The notes beneath the pieces are model-generated. The model was not told where the DNA came from and did no database searches. It worked only from the letters and a program-made list of their open reading frames with translations. Shown piece by piece: positions 51,794 through 61,529 of a stretch of DNA of 64,000 nucleotides (its first letter is position 1; each line of letters opens with the position of its first letter). Source of the DNA: Pseudomonas furukawaii (GTDB lineage: Bacteria; Pseudomonadota; Gammaproteobacteria; Pseudomonadales; Pseudomonadaceae); NCBI RefSeq assembly GCF_002355475.1, contig NZ_AP014862.1, forward strand, positions 1,302,001-1,366,000. Reading direction: 5' to 3'. Both the position numbers and the translations under genes were made by a program.

Positions 51794-51913
51794 GGTCTGC
51801 CTGCAGTCGTGAATGGCGAGGACTTATAGCGAGATCGTCCGGCGCTCGCAAGCCGGAAGGGCCCGGCGCAATTGGAGTAGAATGCGCGGTTTTCTCGCTC
51901 AGCGGATTCAGCA

Positions 51914-52834
51914 ATGGATAGACCTCGATTTCGCCCGCAGTTCCTCCACCCGCGCTACTGGGCGCTGTGGCTGGGGCTCGGCCTGCTCTGGCTGGTGACC
52001 TTGCTGCCCTATCGGGTGCAGTTGGGCCTGGGGCGCCTGCTGGGGGCCCTGATGCTGAGGGTGGCCGGTTCCCGGCGCGGGATCGCGCGGCGCAATCTGG
52101 AGCTGTGCTTCCCGGAGCTGTCCTCCTCCGAGCGTGCGCGACTGCTGAAGGAGAACTTCGCTTCCACCGGCATCGCCTTCTTCGAGATGGCCATGAGCTG
52201 GTGGTGGCCACGGGAGCGCCTGGCGCGACTGTCGCACATCGAGGGCCTGGAGCATCTGCAGAAGGCCCAGGCGGACGGGCGGGGGGTGATCCTCATGGCC
52301 CTGCACTTCACCAACCTGGAGATCGGTGCCGCGCTGCTGGGGCAGGTGCACACCATCGACGGGATGTACCGCGAGCACAAGAACGCCCTGTTCGACTTCA
52401 TCCAGCGCCGGGGGCGTGAGCGCCACAATCTCGATGCCACCGCCATCGAGCGTGAGGACGTGCGCGCCATGCTCAAGGTGCTGCGGGCGGGCCGCGCCAT
52501 CTGGTACGCGCCGGACCAGGACTATGGCCGCAAGCAGAGCATTTTCGTGCCGCTGTTCGGCATCGAGGCGGCCACCGTCACCGCCACCACCAAGTTCGCC
52601 CGCCTGGGGCGCGCCATCGTCCTGCCCTTCACCCAGCGCCGCCTGGAGGATGGGTCCGGCTACCGCCTGGTGATCCATCCGCCCCTGGAGGATTTCCCGG
52701 GCGAGTCGGAGGAAGCCGATTGCCTGCGTATCAACCAGTGGGTGGAGGCGGCGATCCGTGAGTGTCCCGAGCAGTACCTCTGGGCCCATCGTCGCTTCAA
52801 GACCCGCCCCGAAGGCGCGCCCAGGCTCTACTGA
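51914..52834 (+). CDS. Lipid A late acyltransferase (HtrB/LpxL family)
   Basis: A 306-aa inner-membrane enzyme with one N-terminal helix (ALWLGLGLLWLVTLLPYRVQ). The catalytic HX4E is in ALHFTNLEIG near residue 132. Further motifs are DGMYREHKNALFDF and WYAPDQDYG. It adds a secondary laurate-type chain to lipid A. It is divergent from minC as in PAO1 (htrB next to minC). LpxL versus LpxO-linked paralogue cannot be settled here. Confidence 0.9.
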   Translation: MDRPRFRPQFLHPRYWALWLGLGLLWLVTLLPYRVQLGLGRLLGALMLRVAGSRRGIARRNLELCFPELSSSERARLLKENFASTGIAFFEMAMSWWWPRERLARLSHIEGLEHLQKAQADGRGVILMALHFTNLEIGAALLGQVHTIDGMYREHKNALFDFIQRRGRERHNLDATAIEREDVRAMLKVLRAGRAIWYAPDQDYGRKQSIFVPLFGIEAATVTATTKFARLGRAIVLPFTQRRLEDGSGYRLVIHPPLEDFPGESEEADCLRINQWVEAAIRECPEQYLWAHRRFKTRPEGAPRLY

Positions 52835-52870
52835 AACCTATACTCGGATGATCTACCCGGAGAGCCGATC

Positions 52871-54073
52871 ATGGATGCCAGCGCCGCTCACTCGAAGCCC
52901 GTGACCGGGCTGATCCTGTCCGGTGGCGGCTCCCGGGCGGCCTACCAGGTGGGGGTGCTCGGCGCCATCGCCGACCTGTTGCCGGATGCCGCCCGAAACC
53001 CTTTTCCGGTGATAGTCGGGACCTCCGCCGGCGCGGTAAACGCCGTTGGGCTGGCTTGCGGGGCGATGCATTTCACCCAGGCGATCCACCGCCTCATCGG
53101 CGTCTGGCAGAACTTCCACTGCGGACGGGTCTATCGCAGCGACTGGCCCGGCGTGCTGCGCCAGAGCACCCGGTTCCTCGGTCACAGCCTGCTGGGGTTG
53201 GGCAAGGACATCCCGGTGGCGCTGCTGGACAACGCGCCCCTGCGCGACCTGCTCGCACGCGAACTGGACTTCTCCGGTATTTCCGCCGCCGTGCGCACCC
53301 GCCAGCTGCGGGCGGTGGCCGTCACCGCGTTCGGCTACGAAAGCGGCCAGGCGACGACCTTCTACCAGGGGCGCGCCACCATCGACCCCTGGTTCCGCCA
53401 TCGCCGCGTGGGGGTGCCGACGCGCCTGGGGATCGAGCACCTGATGGCCAGCGCCGCCATCCCGCTGCTGTTCCCGGCGGTGCGCCTGGGGCGCGAGTAC
53501 TTCGGTGACGGCGCGGTGCGCCAGACGGCGCCCATCAGCCCGGCGCTGCACCTGGGGGCCAGTCGCGTGCTGGTGGTCGGGGTGAGCGGCAACCCGGTGG
53601 GGCCGGATGTCCGGCTGGAGGCGCCGCAGCCGCCGGCCGGACGGCCGCCGACCCTGGCGCAGATCGGTGGGCACCTGCTCAACAGCACCTTCATCGACAA
53701 CCTCGAAAGCGACATCGAGCTGCTGGAGCGTATCAACCACATGAGCCGGGCCATCGAGCCGGATGCGCGGCCCCGCAACCTCAGCTCCGAGCAGGTGGAC
53801 GTGCTGGTCATCTCCCCCAGCCGGCCCCTGGACGAGATCGCCGCCCGCCACCGACGGGAGATGCCCCGGGCGATCCGCACCTTCCTGCGCGGGCCGGGCG
53901 CGACCCGGGCGAGCGGGGCCGGCGTGCTCAGCTACCTCCTGTTCGAGCCGGGCTATTGCAACGAGCTGATCGAACTGGGCTACCAGGACGCGATGGCCAA
54001 GCGCGGCGACCTGCAGCGCTTCCTCGGCCTCGAGTCCGCCCCCGTGCGCCCGCAGACCATCCCCGCGATCTGA
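52871..54073 (+). CDS. Patatin-like phospholipase
   Basis: A 400-aa protein with the patatin oxyanion motif SGGGSRAAYQVGVL near residue 17. The nucleophile is in VGTSAGAVNAVG near 57, and the Asp of the dyad in YFGDGAVRQ near 218. The C-terminal ~150 residues include a domain seen in bacterial patatin-like hydrolases. It probably hydrolyses membrane lipids. No signal peptide. It starts 36 bp after the acyltransferase gene and is probably co-transcribed. Confidence 0.88.
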   Translation: MDASAAHSKPVTGLILSGGGSRAAYQVGVLGAIADLLPDAARNPFPVIVGTSAGAVNAVGLACGAMHFTQAIHRLIGVWQNFHCGRVYRSDWPGVLRQSTRFLGHSLLGLGKDIPVALLDNAPLRDLLARELDFSGISAAVRTRQLRAVAVTAFGYESGQATTFYQGRATIDPWFRHRRVGVPTRLGIEHLMASAAIPLLFPAVRLGREYFGDGAVRQTAPISPALHLGASRVLVVGVSGNPVGPDVRLEAPQPPAGRPPTLAQIGGHLLNSTFIDNLESDIELLERINHMSRAIEPDARPRNLSSEQVDVLVISPSRPLDEIAARHRREMPRAIRTFLRGPGATRASGAGVLSYLLFEPGYCNELIELGYQDAMAKRGDLQRFLGLESAPVRPQTIPAI

Positions 54074-54085
54074 CCCGGGCGGGTC

Positions 54086-54850
54086 CTACTGGGCGATCTG
54101 CAGCTTGCGCGACTCGGTGTAGACGTAGCGGATCTTCTCGTACTCGAAGGGGGAGTTGAGCTGGCCGTAGCGGAAGCCGGTGGTGTGACGCTTGTCCACC
54201 GCGCGCAGCGCGGTGATCTCCGGGTGACTGCTGCTCACCTCGGGGACATTGAGGAAGTTGATCTGGTAGTCCGCCGCGTAATCCACCACCAGGCCGCCGG
54301 TATCCCTCAGGTTGGAGGGGCCGAGGATCGGCAGCATCAGGTAGGGACCTTCGCTCACGCCGTAGTAACCCAGGGTCTGGCCGAAGTCCTCACTCTGCTT
54401 GGGCAGGCCCATGCGGGTGGCCGGGTCCCAGAGGCCGGCGACGCCCAGGGTGGTATTGAGCAGCAGGCGGCCGGTGATCTGCATCGAGCGCTGGCCCTTC
54501 AGCTGCAGCGCGCTGTTCAGCAGGTTGGGGACATCCCCCAGGTTGCTGAAGAAGTTGCTGACTCCACTGCGCACGAATCCGGGGGTGACGTACCGATAGC
54601 CGCGCACCACGGGGAGGAAGACCCATTCGTCGAAGCGGTAGTTGAAGTGGTAGATGCGGCGGTTCCAGGACTCGAAGGGGTCGTAGACCGTGAGCGCGTC
54701 GAGGGTGGATCGCTCGAACTCGCGCTGGTCCAGGCCGGGGTTGAACTTCAGGTCCTTGAGGGGCTGGGTGAAACCGTCGGCGTCCGGTTCCTGGGCCAGG
54801 ACGAGGCGGCTGGACAGCAGCAGGGCGATCAAGAGTGCTTTCTTAGCCAC
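54086..54850 (-). CDS. mlaA: MlaA (VacJ) outer-membrane lipid asymmetry lipoprotein-type protein
   Basis: A 254-aa MlaA family protein. Motifs are DPFESWNRRIYHFNYRFDEW near residue 55, VRSGVSNFFSNLGDVPNLLNSALQ, and QTLGYYGVSEGPYLMLPILGPS. The N-terminal signal peptide ALLIALLLSSRLVLAQE lacks a clear lipobox Cys, unusual for MlaA. It removes misplaced phospholipid from the outer leaflet with the Mla system. It overlaps the upstream hydrolase gene by 8 bp. Confidence 0.88.
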   Translation of the reverse strand: MAKKALLIALLLSSRLVLAQEPDADGFTQPLKDLKFNPGLDQREFERSTLDALTVYDPFESWNRRIYHFNYRFDEWVFLPVVRGYRYVTPGFVRSGVSNFFSNLGDVPNLLNSALQLKGQRSMQITGRLLLNTTLGVAGLWDPATRMGLPKQSEDFGQTLGYYGVSEGPYLMLPILGPSNLRDTGGLVVDYAADYQINFLNVPEVSSSHPEITALRAVDKRHTTGFRYGQLNSPFEYEKIRYVYTESRKLQIAQ

Positions 54851-56138
54851 GGAAGAACTCCAGCATGGCGTCGCCGTTGACGCGGTAGTTGAGGTTGCCG
54901 CAGTGGCCGCCGTGGGGGTAGACGGTGAGGCGGTCGCCGAAGGTCCGGCGCAGGAAGCCCAGGTCGCCCGGCCCGAGAATCACATCGTCGGCGTTGTGCA
55001 TCACGGCGATCTTCGGCGTCTGCTTCAGGTAGTTCTCCAGGGCGTAGAGGCTGACCTGGTTGATCAGCTGGTTCACGCTGCCGCCGTCGTAGCGGGCACG
55101 CCAGAACGGGATCAACTGCTCGGTCATGTAGCAGTCGAAGTCGCATTGCAGGGCGCGTTTGTAGAAGGGCGTCAGGCTGGTGCCTTCGTTGATGGGGTAG
55201 TCCACCGGCGTGATCAGGCCACGGTGGTTGATCAGGTCGGAGGTGAAGGCGATGTCCGAGGCGGAAAAGCGGAAGGAGGTGCCGATCAGCATCGCCATCT
55301 GCTCGTTGGACAGGCGCTGCCTGGACTCCTGGAAGTCGAACAGCAGGGCGTCGTTCAGGTCGATGTAGCCCTTCTGCTGGAAGTAGCGCGTCAGTTTGCC
55401 CAGCACCACCTGGTAGAAGGTGGTGGCGTCGTCCACGCCCTTGACCCGGGTCTGCACCAGGCGGTCCAGGTTGGTCACCGAGGTGTAGAGGTTCACCGGC
55501 GGGTTGAGCAGCAGCACGCGCTTGAAGTTGAAGCTGCGGCGGGTCTCGTCGAGGTGGCTGACGAAGGCGGCCTGGAGGGCGCCAAGGCTGTAGCCGGTGA
55601 GGTGGTAATCCGTTATCGGCAGGCCGGGGTGCTGGGCCCGCACCGCCTGCATGACCCGGTAGAGGTCATCGGCGTCTTCGCTGGACAGTCCGGGGGTGGC
55701 GTGGCGTGACGCCGCAGCCATGAAGTCGTAGCTGCTTGGCGAGGACAGTTGCACCACATGGTAGCCGGCGCCATAGAACAGCTTCTTCAGGTTCTCGGCG
55801 TGGGTGCTGGAGTAGTGGCCGCCGGTGCCCGCGATGATGAACACCAGGGGCGCGGGCCCCTGCTGCCGTGCCAGGCGATAGCGCAGCTTCTTCACCGGCC
55901 AGAAGTTCTCCGGCAGTGCGTTCTCCCGCTCCGGACGCAGTTGCATGGCGTAGTCGGCCTGGTCGATGTCGCTGTCCGCCGGCACCGGGCTGCGCAGGTC
56001 CGGCGGCGTGGTGGCGATGGTCGCCTCGAACGGGTTGGTGATGGGGAAGCCGTAGCTCTCCGCATCCGGGTTCGCGGCCAGCAGGTGCGCACAGAAGGCC
56101 AGGCCACCCAGCAGGGTGGCAAGTTGACGACATAGCAT
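54843..56138 (-). CDS. Secreted alpha/beta-hydrolase-fold protein
   Basis: A 431-aa exported protein with signal peptide LATLLGGLAFCAHLLA. The oxyanion segment is VFIIAGTGGHYSST near residue 100 and the nucleophile is in LTGYSLGALQA near 170. The probable acid and base are in MHNADDVILGPGDL and YPHGGHCGNLNY near the C-terminus. No named family is recognised. It is translated together with mlaA (overlap 8 bp), which suggests a role in envelope lipid handling. Confidence 0.75.
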   Translation of the reverse strand: MLCRQLATLLGGLAFCAHLLAANPDAESYGFPITNPFEATIATTPPDLRSPVPADSDIDQADYAMQLRPERENALPENFWPVKKLRYRLARQQGPAPLVFIIAGTGGHYSSTHAENLKKLFYGAGYHVVQLSSPSSYDFMAAASRHATPGLSSEDADDLYRVMQAVRAQHPGLPITDYHLTGYSLGALQAAFVSHLDETRRSFNFKRVLLLNPPVNLYTSVTNLDRLVQTRVKGVDDATTFYQVVLGKLTRYFQQKGYIDLNDALLFDFQESRQRLSNEQMAMLIGTSFRFSASDIAFTSDLINHRGLITPVDYPINEGTSLTPFYKRALQCDFDCYMTEQLIPFWRARYDGGSVNQLINQVSLYALENYLKQTPKIAVMHNADDVILGPGDLGFLRRTFGDRLTVYPHGGHCGNLNYRVNGDAMLEFFRG

Positions 56139-56384
56139 AGGAAGAGTCCCTGTTCAGAGCTTGCGGAGCCTTGTCCCGAGGGTGGGCTCCTGCCACTCGC
56201 CCGGTGCTTCGGGCGGCGTTCCCCATGAGGAAACGCCACGAGTGAATACCGGAGCTATGACAATCGCAAGTCCCTGGAGTGCGGTCCTTCCGTCAGGGCG
56301 GAGGTGGGGCGGGGGATGCGGCGGTCCTTGCATACGGCGAGCGGGTGCGTATTCTTGGCGCCGCTTTCCCACTTGGAGACCATC

Positions 56385-56753
56385 ATGTCCAGCCGTTCGT
56401 CCCTCATCCTGCTGCTGATCCTGCTGCCGCTCTGGCTCGCGGCCAGCTACGGGGTCCGCTTCGCCCTGATGGAGGACGGCCAGTGGGTCGGCCTGTGCGT
56501 GGATCAGGCCCAGCGCTGGGAGTGCCAGGTGCGCTCCGGTCTCGGCCTGCTGATTCACTTCCGCGTCATTGCCTGGATCGCGCTGGTGGCCGCGCTGGTC
56601 GCCTTCTTCGTGCCCGCTCGCGCCGGCTGGGGACTGGCCTTGCTGGCGCTGTTGTTCGCCCTGCCGGCGCTGGTGCTCTACACCGCGAGCCTCGCGGTCT
56701 TCGCCTGCGTCATTGCCGGCCTGCGCCTGGTGCGGTCTCCCGCGCGGGGCTGA
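56385..56753 (+). CDS. Small hypothetical membrane protein
   Basis: A 122-aa protein with three or four hydrophobic segments (LILLLILLPLWLAASYG, VIAWIALVAALVAFFV, GLALLALLFALPALVLYT, LAVFACVIAGLRLV) and two Cys in GLCVDQAQRWECQV, probably on the periplasmic side. Family not recognised. ATG at 56385 after TTGGAGACC. A terminator follows. Confidence 0.65.
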   Translation: MSSRSSLILLLILLPLWLAASYGVRFALMEDGQWVGLCVDQAQRWECQVRSGLGLLIHFRVIAWIALVAALVAFFVPARAGWGLALLALLFALPALVLYTASLAVFACVIAGLRLVRSPARG

Positions 56754-56770
56754 CCGGCTCGCCGGATACG

Positions 56771-56800
56771 AAAAAGGACGCCCTGGGCGTCCTTTTTCTT
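56771..56800. terminator. Bidirectional terminator
   Basis: AAAAAGGACGCC pairs perfectly with GGCGTCCTTTTT around CTG, with T-runs on both strands. It separates convergent genes. Confidence 0.88.
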
Positions 56801-56820
56801 TTCCCAATGTGGGGGCCGGA

Positions 56821-58371
56821 TCAGGCGCGTACCCGCAGGCTACGCCAGAGCGCCGCCAGCAGCAGGGTGCTGACCGCCGCCCAGCCGATGGCCTGGAGGT
56901 TGCCGAGGGTTTCCTCGTAGAGCTGCGGGACGATGCCGGCGCCTACCAGGACCGCCAGCAGCGCGATCTCGCGACGCGGCGCTGCCACCGGGCGGAACAG
57001 GTAGACCAGGGCCGGCAGCAGCAGGGCCGCGCTGGGGAAGCTGCGGTAGCGGGCGTCGAACACCAGGCCCAGCATCAGTACCGCGCCGGCGAAACCGGCG
57101 GCGGCGAGCCACCAGCCGCCACGGGCGTCCAGCCAGGCGAACAGGCGAGCGCGACCGCCGTCGCGGGCGGACAGCGCCAGGGCGCCATGGGCCAGCACCA
57201 CCAGGTTCAGCGCCACCAGGAAGGCGGCCCAGGCCCATTCGCCGACAAAGCGGCTGGTGACCCAGGCCAGCTCGGCCCAGAGGCCGATGCTGGCGGCGCC
57301 GATCGCGGCCAGCAGGGGCAGTGCGAAGGCCGCACGGGCGGACGCGGGGCGACCTGCTAGCGCAAGGCTGGCGAGGAAGATCGCGCCGGAAAGCGACAGC
57401 CAGAGGGGCCAGGCCGGCAGATTGCTGACCGGGCCGGCGAGCACGCCTTTCTCCTGGCGATCGGCGTCGAACAGGCCCCAGTAACCGCCCACGGCGCCTT
57501 CGCTGGCGCGCTTCCAGGGCTGGTCGAAGGCCTCGATCAGGTTGTAGCCCCAGCCGTTCTGCTCGGCCATGGCGACGAAACCACGGATGAACTTCGCCTC
57601 GTTGACCCGGCTGGGCACTGCGGTTTCCCGCTGCCGGCCCTCACTGGGCCAGCCGGTTTCGCCGATGAAGATCTCCTTGGGTGCGAAACGGTTGCCGAAC
57701 ACCTGGCGGATCTCGCCGACGTGGCGCAGGGCCTGGTCGATGCCGGCCGGGTCGTCCTCCCAGTAGGGCAGCAGGTGGATGGTGATGAAGTCCACGGCCG
57801 GCGCGACTTCCGGGTGCTTGAGCCAGAACTCCCAGACGTCGGCGTAGGTGACCGGCTGCTTCACCTGGGCCTTGACCTCGCCGATCAGCTGGGCCAGCTG
57901 GGCGCCGGTGACCTCCTTGCGCAGCAGGGTCTCGTTGCCCACGATCACCGACTGCACCACATCCGGGTTGGCGTTGGCGGCCTTGACCAGCGCCTCGATC
58001 TCTTTCCGGTTGTCCGTCGGGTTGCCGTTCACCCAGGCACCGAGCATCAGCTTGAGACCGTGCTTGCGGGCCAGGTCCGGAATCGCTTCCAGGCCGGTCA
58101 TGGAATAGGTGCGCACGCAGTGGAAGCGGGTCGCCAGCAGCGCCAGGTCGGCATCCATGCGTTCGGGACGCAGCACGAAGGGCTGGTCGAAGGGCGACTG
58201 GTCCTTGTCGAACGGGCTGTAGGAGGCGCACTGCAGCTTGTGCTCGGGGGTGGCGGCGTCGGGCAGGACCACCGGTTTGCCCAGGCCGTACCAGAGGCCG
58301 ATGAGGGCGACGGTGGCAACGAGGAAGGAGGCGAGGTAGGGGAGTGCAGGAAAGCGGGCGTTCTGACTCAT
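56821..58371 (-). CDS. Membrane-anchored GH17 glucanase/transglycosylase-like protein
   Basis: A 516-aa protein. After one N-terminal helix (~8-30), residues ~45-300 form a family-17-type (beta/alpha)8 barrel. Possible acid/base Glu is in VIVGNETLLR and nucleophile Glu in IFIGETGWPSEG. Residues ~310-510 form seven hydrophobic segments. GH17 domains in Gram-negatives remodel cyclic or linear beta-1,3/1,6-glucans at the inner membrane, as in NdvB-associated systems. The substrate here is inferred. Confidence 0.82.
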   Translation of the reverse strand: MSQNARFPALPYLASFLVATVALIGLWYGLGKPVVLPDAATPEHKLQCASYSPFDKDQSPFDQPFVLRPERMDADLALLATRFHCVRTYSMTGLEAIPDLARKHGLKLMLGAWVNGNPTDNRKEIEALVKAANANPDVVQSVIVGNETLLRKEVTGAQLAQLIGEVKAQVKQPVTYADVWEFWLKHPEVAPAVDFITIHLLPYWEDDPAGIDQALRHVGEIRQVFGNRFAPKEIFIGETGWPSEGRQRETAVPSRVNEAKFIRGFVAMAEQNGWGYNLIEAFDQPWKRASEGAVGGYWGLFDADRQEKGVLAGPVSNLPAWPLWLSLSGAIFLASLALAGRPASARAAFALPLLAAIGAASIGLWAELAWVTSRFVGEWAWAAFLVALNLVVLAHGALALSARDGGRARLFAWLDARGGWWLAAAGFAGAVLMLGLVFDARYRSFPSAALLLPALVYLFRPVAAPRREIALLAVLVGAGIVPQLYEETLGNLQAIGWAAVSTLLLAALWRSLRVRA

Positions 58372-58492
58372 GCTCTGGGTGCTTGCGTGGGGGCAAAGCC
58401 GCGCATCTTAGCGGATTCGCCCCTCCGGCTCCTACGGCTCCGACAGGGAAAATGCGCACCGGGATCGTCGCTCCGGCGCGCGATTCCCCGGA

Positions 58493-58717
58493 TCAGGCGT
58501 GATGGTGCAACCAGGCATGCTTCGGGATCTCCCGCGCAGGCGTCCCGGCCTTCTCGAAGCGCTTCCAGATTTTCTCGTGGAAGTAGAAACCCACCGAGTT
58601 GCACAGGGGCTCGACCGCCGCGACCAGGCCGCCCACCGCAATGCTGCCGGTCAGGGCGTAGGCGACGCCGAAGGCGATGCAGAAGTGCATGAGGGTGAAG
58701 GTGACGGTCTTGAGCAT
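58493..58717 (-). CDS. DUF2061 small membrane protein
   Basis: A 74-aa protein with two hydrophobic segments. It has KTVTFTLMHFCIAFGVAYALTG, then AVEPLCNSVGFYFHEKIW, the DUF2061 signature; the C-terminus KHAWLHHHA is His-rich. Role unknown. It lies between the GH17 gene and the divergent yjcH-actP cassette. Confidence 0.82.
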   Translation of the reverse strand: MLKTVTFTLMHFCIAFGVAYALTGSIAVGGLVAAVEPLCNSVGFYFHEKIWKRFEKAGTPAREIPKHAWLHHHA

Positions 58718-58830
58718 GATGCACCTCGGCGATGGGCACGTTTCTTCGATATGCCGAGGCTAGTCCTCGTGAACGATAGTGGGAAATTTTAGAGAGTCAT
58801 GGTTCTGATAGTTTTGCCTAATCGATTCCC

Positions 58831-58873
58831 TACGACCTTGGTCGAGAAAACCCGCCTGTACGACTAAGGTCGT
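58831..58873. promoter_or_regulatory. Two CGACC-NN-GGTCG dyads upstream of the first yjcH-actP cassette
   Basis: CGACC-TT-GGTCG at 58833-58844 is perfect. ACGAC-TAA-GGTCGT at 58860-58873 matches the core with one change. They lie 69-110 bp before yjcH and match the dyad beside the MxtR-type kinase gene. Confidence 0.55.
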
Positions 58874-58941
58874 CTGTTGCGCTTGTACGGCGGTTCTATT
58901 GTTGGCTTCACCAGCAACCCGCGCTGTGGAGGACAACAACA

Positions 58942-59253
58942 ATGAACGACAGCACCTACCGGCGGATTCAGGAGAGTCCGCGTTTCCAGGAACTGGTGTC
59001 CAAGCGAGATCGTTTCGCCTGGACACTCTCTGCCATCATGCTCGGCCTTTACCTGGCCTTCATTCTCCTGATCGCCTTCGAGCCGCAAGTGCTCGGCACG
59101 CGCATCAGCCCTGACTCTCCCATGACCTGGGGTATCCCGATCGGCATCGGCCTGATCCTGTCCGCCTTCTTGCTGACCGGGATCTACGTCCGTCGCGCCA
59201 ACGGCGAGTTCGACCGCATGAACCTGGAAATCCTCAAGGAGGCTCAGCAATGA
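58942..59253 (+). CDS. yjcH: DUF485 membrane protein YjcH (copy 1)
   Basis: A 103-aa protein with two membrane helices and the signature NGEFDRMN near the end. Encoded before actP in many Proteobacteria and needed with it for acetate uptake. AACAACAA (58935-58942) overlaps the ribosome-binding region and matches the Hfq/Crc target pattern AAnAAnAA, so catabolite repression is likely. It overlaps actP by ATGA. Confidence 0.93.
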   Translation: MNDSTYRRIQESPRFQELVSKRDRFAWTLSAIMLGLYLAFILLIAFEPQVLGTRISPDSPMTWGIPIGIGLILSAFLLTGIYVRRANGEFDRMNLEILKEAQQ

Positions 59254-60917
59254 GCGCGCGCATCCTTTCGCTTCTGGCCGCCGCCGGCCTGATGGTCGCC
59301 GCCCCGGCACTCTGGGCCGCCGGCGCCATCGAGGGCGACGTGCAGCGCCAACCTATGAACGTCTCGGCCATCGTGATGTTCGTGGCCTTCGTCGGTTTCA
59401 CCCTGTACATCACCTACTGGGCCTCCAAGCGGAGCAAGTCGGCGTCCGACTTCTACACCGCCGGTGGCAGCATCACCGGCTTCCAGAACGGCCTGGCGAT
59501 CGCCGGCGACTACATGTCGGCCGCGTCCTTCCTGGGTATTTCCGCCCTGGTGTTCACCTCGGGCTATGACGGCCTGATCTACTCCATCGGCTTCCTCGTG
59601 GGCTGGCCGGTGATCCTCTTCCTGATCGCCGAACGCCTGCGCAACCTCGGCAAGTACACCTTCGCCGACGTGGCGTCCTACCGCCTGAAGCAGAAGGAAA
59701 TCCGCACCCTGTCCGCCAGCGGCTCGCTGGTGGTGGTGGCCTTCTACCTGATCGCCCAGATGGTGGGTGCCGGCAAGCTGATCGAGCTGCTGTTCGGCCT
59801 CAACTACCACGTCGCCGTCGTGCTGGTGGGCATCCTGATGGTCTGCTACGTGCTGTTCGGCGGCATGCTGGCCACCACCTGGGTGCAGATCATCAAGGCC
59901 GTGCTGCTGCTTTCCGGCGCTTCCTTCATGGCGCTGATGGTGCTCAAGCACGTCAACTTCGACTTCTCCGCCCTGTTCAGCGAGGCCATCAAGGTTCACC
60001 CGAAAGGCGAGGCCATCATGAGCCCCGGCGGCCTGGTGAAAGACCCGATCTCCGCCATCTCCCTGGGCCTGGCCCTGATGTTCGGCACCGCCGGCCTGCC
60101 GCACATCCTGATGCGCTTCTTCACCGTGAGCGACGCCAAGGAAGCCCGCAAGTCGGTGTTCTACGCCACCGGCTTCATCGGTTACTTCTACATCCTGACC
60201 TTCATCATCGGCTTCGGCGCCATCCTGCTGGTGAGCACCAACCCGGCCTTCAAGGACGCCACCGGCGCCCTGATCGGCGGCAACAACATGGCGGCGGTGC
60301 ACCTGGCCAACGCCGTGGGCGGCAGCCTGTTCCTCGGCTTCATCTCCGCCGTGGCCTTCGCCACCATCCTGGCGGTGGTGGCCGGCCTGACCCTGGCGGG
60401 CGCCTCGGCCGTGTCCCATGACCTGTACGCCTCGGTGTTCAAGAAGGGCAAGGCCAACGAAAAGGATGAGCTGCGCGTATCGAAGATCACCACCGTGGCG
60501 CTGGGCTTCCTGGCCATTGGCCTGGGCATCCTGTTCGAGAAGCAGAACATCGCCTTCATGGTGGGCCTGGCCTTTTCCATCGCCGCCAGCTGCAACTTCC
60601 CGGTGCTGATCCTCTCCATGTACTGGAAGAAGCTGACCACCCGTGGCGCCATGATCGGCGGCTGGCTGGGCCTGGTCACCGCGGTGGGCCTGATGGTGCT
60701 CGGCCCGACCATCTGGGTGCAGATCCTCGGCCATGCCGAAGCCATCTACCCCTACGAGTACCCGGCGCTGTTCTCCATCCTGGTGGCCTTCGTGGGTATC
60801 TGGTTCTTCTCCATCACCGACAAGTCCGCCGCCGCGGACGAGGAACGCGCGCGCTTCTACCCGCAGTTCGTGCGCTCCCAGACCGGCCTGGGTGCCAGTG
60901 GCGCCGTGGCCCACTGA
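59250..60917 (+). CDS. actP: Acetate permease ActP (copy 1)
   Basis: A 555-aa SSSF sodium:solute symporter with a cleavable-looking N-terminal helix ([19 protein letters not shown]) and about 13 membrane segments. Signature blocks are [34 protein letters not shown], and [24 protein letters not shown]. It imports acetate and other short carboxylates. Almost identical over the core to copy 2 downstream. Confidence 0.94.
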   Translation: MSARILSLLAAAGLMVAAPALWAAGAIEGDVQRQPMNVSAIVMFVAFVGFTLYITYWASKRSKSASDFYTAGGSITGFQNGLAIAGDYMSAASFLGISALVFTSGYDGLIYSIGFLVGWPVILFLIAERLRNLGKYTFADVASYRLKQKEIRTLSASGSLVVVAFYLIAQMVGAGKLIELLFGLNYHVAVVLVGILMVCYVLFGGMLATTWVQIIKAVLLLSGASFMALMVLKHVNFDFSALFSEAIKVHPKGEAIMSPGGLVKDPISAISLGLALMFGTAGLPHILMRFFTVSDAKEARKSVFYATGFIGYFYILTFIIGFGAILLVSTNPAFKDATGALIGGNNMAAVHLANAVGGSLFLGFISAVAFATILAVVAGLTLAGASAVSHDLYASVFKKGKANEKDELRVSKITTVALGFLAIGLGILFEKQNIAFMVGLAFSIAASCNFPVLILSMYWKKLTTRGAMIGGWLGLVTAVGLMVLGPTIWVQILGHAEAIYPYEYPALFSILVAFVGIWFFSITDKSAAADEERARFYPQFVRSQTGLGASGAVAH

Positions 60918-60936
60918 TCCCCTCCCGGGTGACGAC

Positions 60937-60968
60937 AAGGGCAGCCTTCGGGCTGCCCTTTTTCTTTT
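60937..60968 (+). terminator. actP copy 1 terminator
   Basis: AAGGGCAGCC pairs with GGCTGCCCTT around TTCG, followed by TTTCTTTT. Confidence 0.9.
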
Positions 60969-61138
60969 GTCCGTGGCAATCCGCCCCGGTGCTGGTCCGG
61001 GTTCCTCCTGGGCGAGACGGTTGCCAGGCCCATGACATTTCCCCAAGTCCTGTAGGGCATCGGACAGACGCTGTCACTGCCCGGAGGCGCGCCGTCCGCA
61101 ACCACGGGGCCTGGCGCCCGACGGACAGGATTTGCCTA

Positions 61139-61150
61139 CAACCAAGGTCG
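61139..61150. promoter_or_regulatory. Imperfect CAACC-AA-GGTCG dyad upstream of cassette 2
   Basis: The GGTCG half site is intact and the other half has one change (CAACC). The location, 68 bp before yjcH copy 2, parallels cassette 1. Confidence 0.4.
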
Positions 61151-61217
61151 AGTATCGAACCCCCGCCGCCGTCCTAGATTCGGGATTCCTTCCACCGAGC
61201 CAAGGAGGAATACGGCC

Positions 61218-61529
61218 ATGACCGAATCCATCAACGAGCGGATCCTGCGCAACCCGAAATTCCAGGCGCTGGTCGCCCGGCGCCAGCGCTTCGCCTGGTC
61301 GCTCACCGCGCTGATCGTCGGCCTCTACCTGGCCTTCATCCTGGTGATCGCCTTCGTTCCGGAGTGGCTGGGAACGCCGATCCGCACAGGCTCCCCGATC
61401 ACCTGGGGCATTCCCGTCGGCATCGGCCTGAACCTGCTGGCCATCGCCCTGACCGGGCTCTACGTGTACCGCGCCAATGGCGAGTTCGACCGGATCAACC
61501 AGGACATCCTCGAGGAGGTACGCCAATGA
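61218..61529 (+). CDS. DUF485 membrane protein YjcH (copy 2)
   Basis: A 103-aa paralogue of copy 1 with the same length and layout ([39 protein letters not shown]). It lacks the AACAACAA leader motif of copy 1; its ribosome-binding site is AAGGAGGAA. It overlaps the next gene by ATGA. Confidence 0.92.
   Translation: MTESINERILRNPKFQALVARRQRFAWSLTALIVGLYLAFILVIAFVPEWLGTPIRTGSPITWGIPVGIGLNLLAIALTGLYVYRANGEFDRINQDILEEVRQ

Noticed and set aside
59244-61046. A 600-codon frame opposite actP copy 1
   Set aside because: Antisense shadow; repetitive His/Gln/Gly-rich sequence with no family features. The same shadow appears opposite copy 2.
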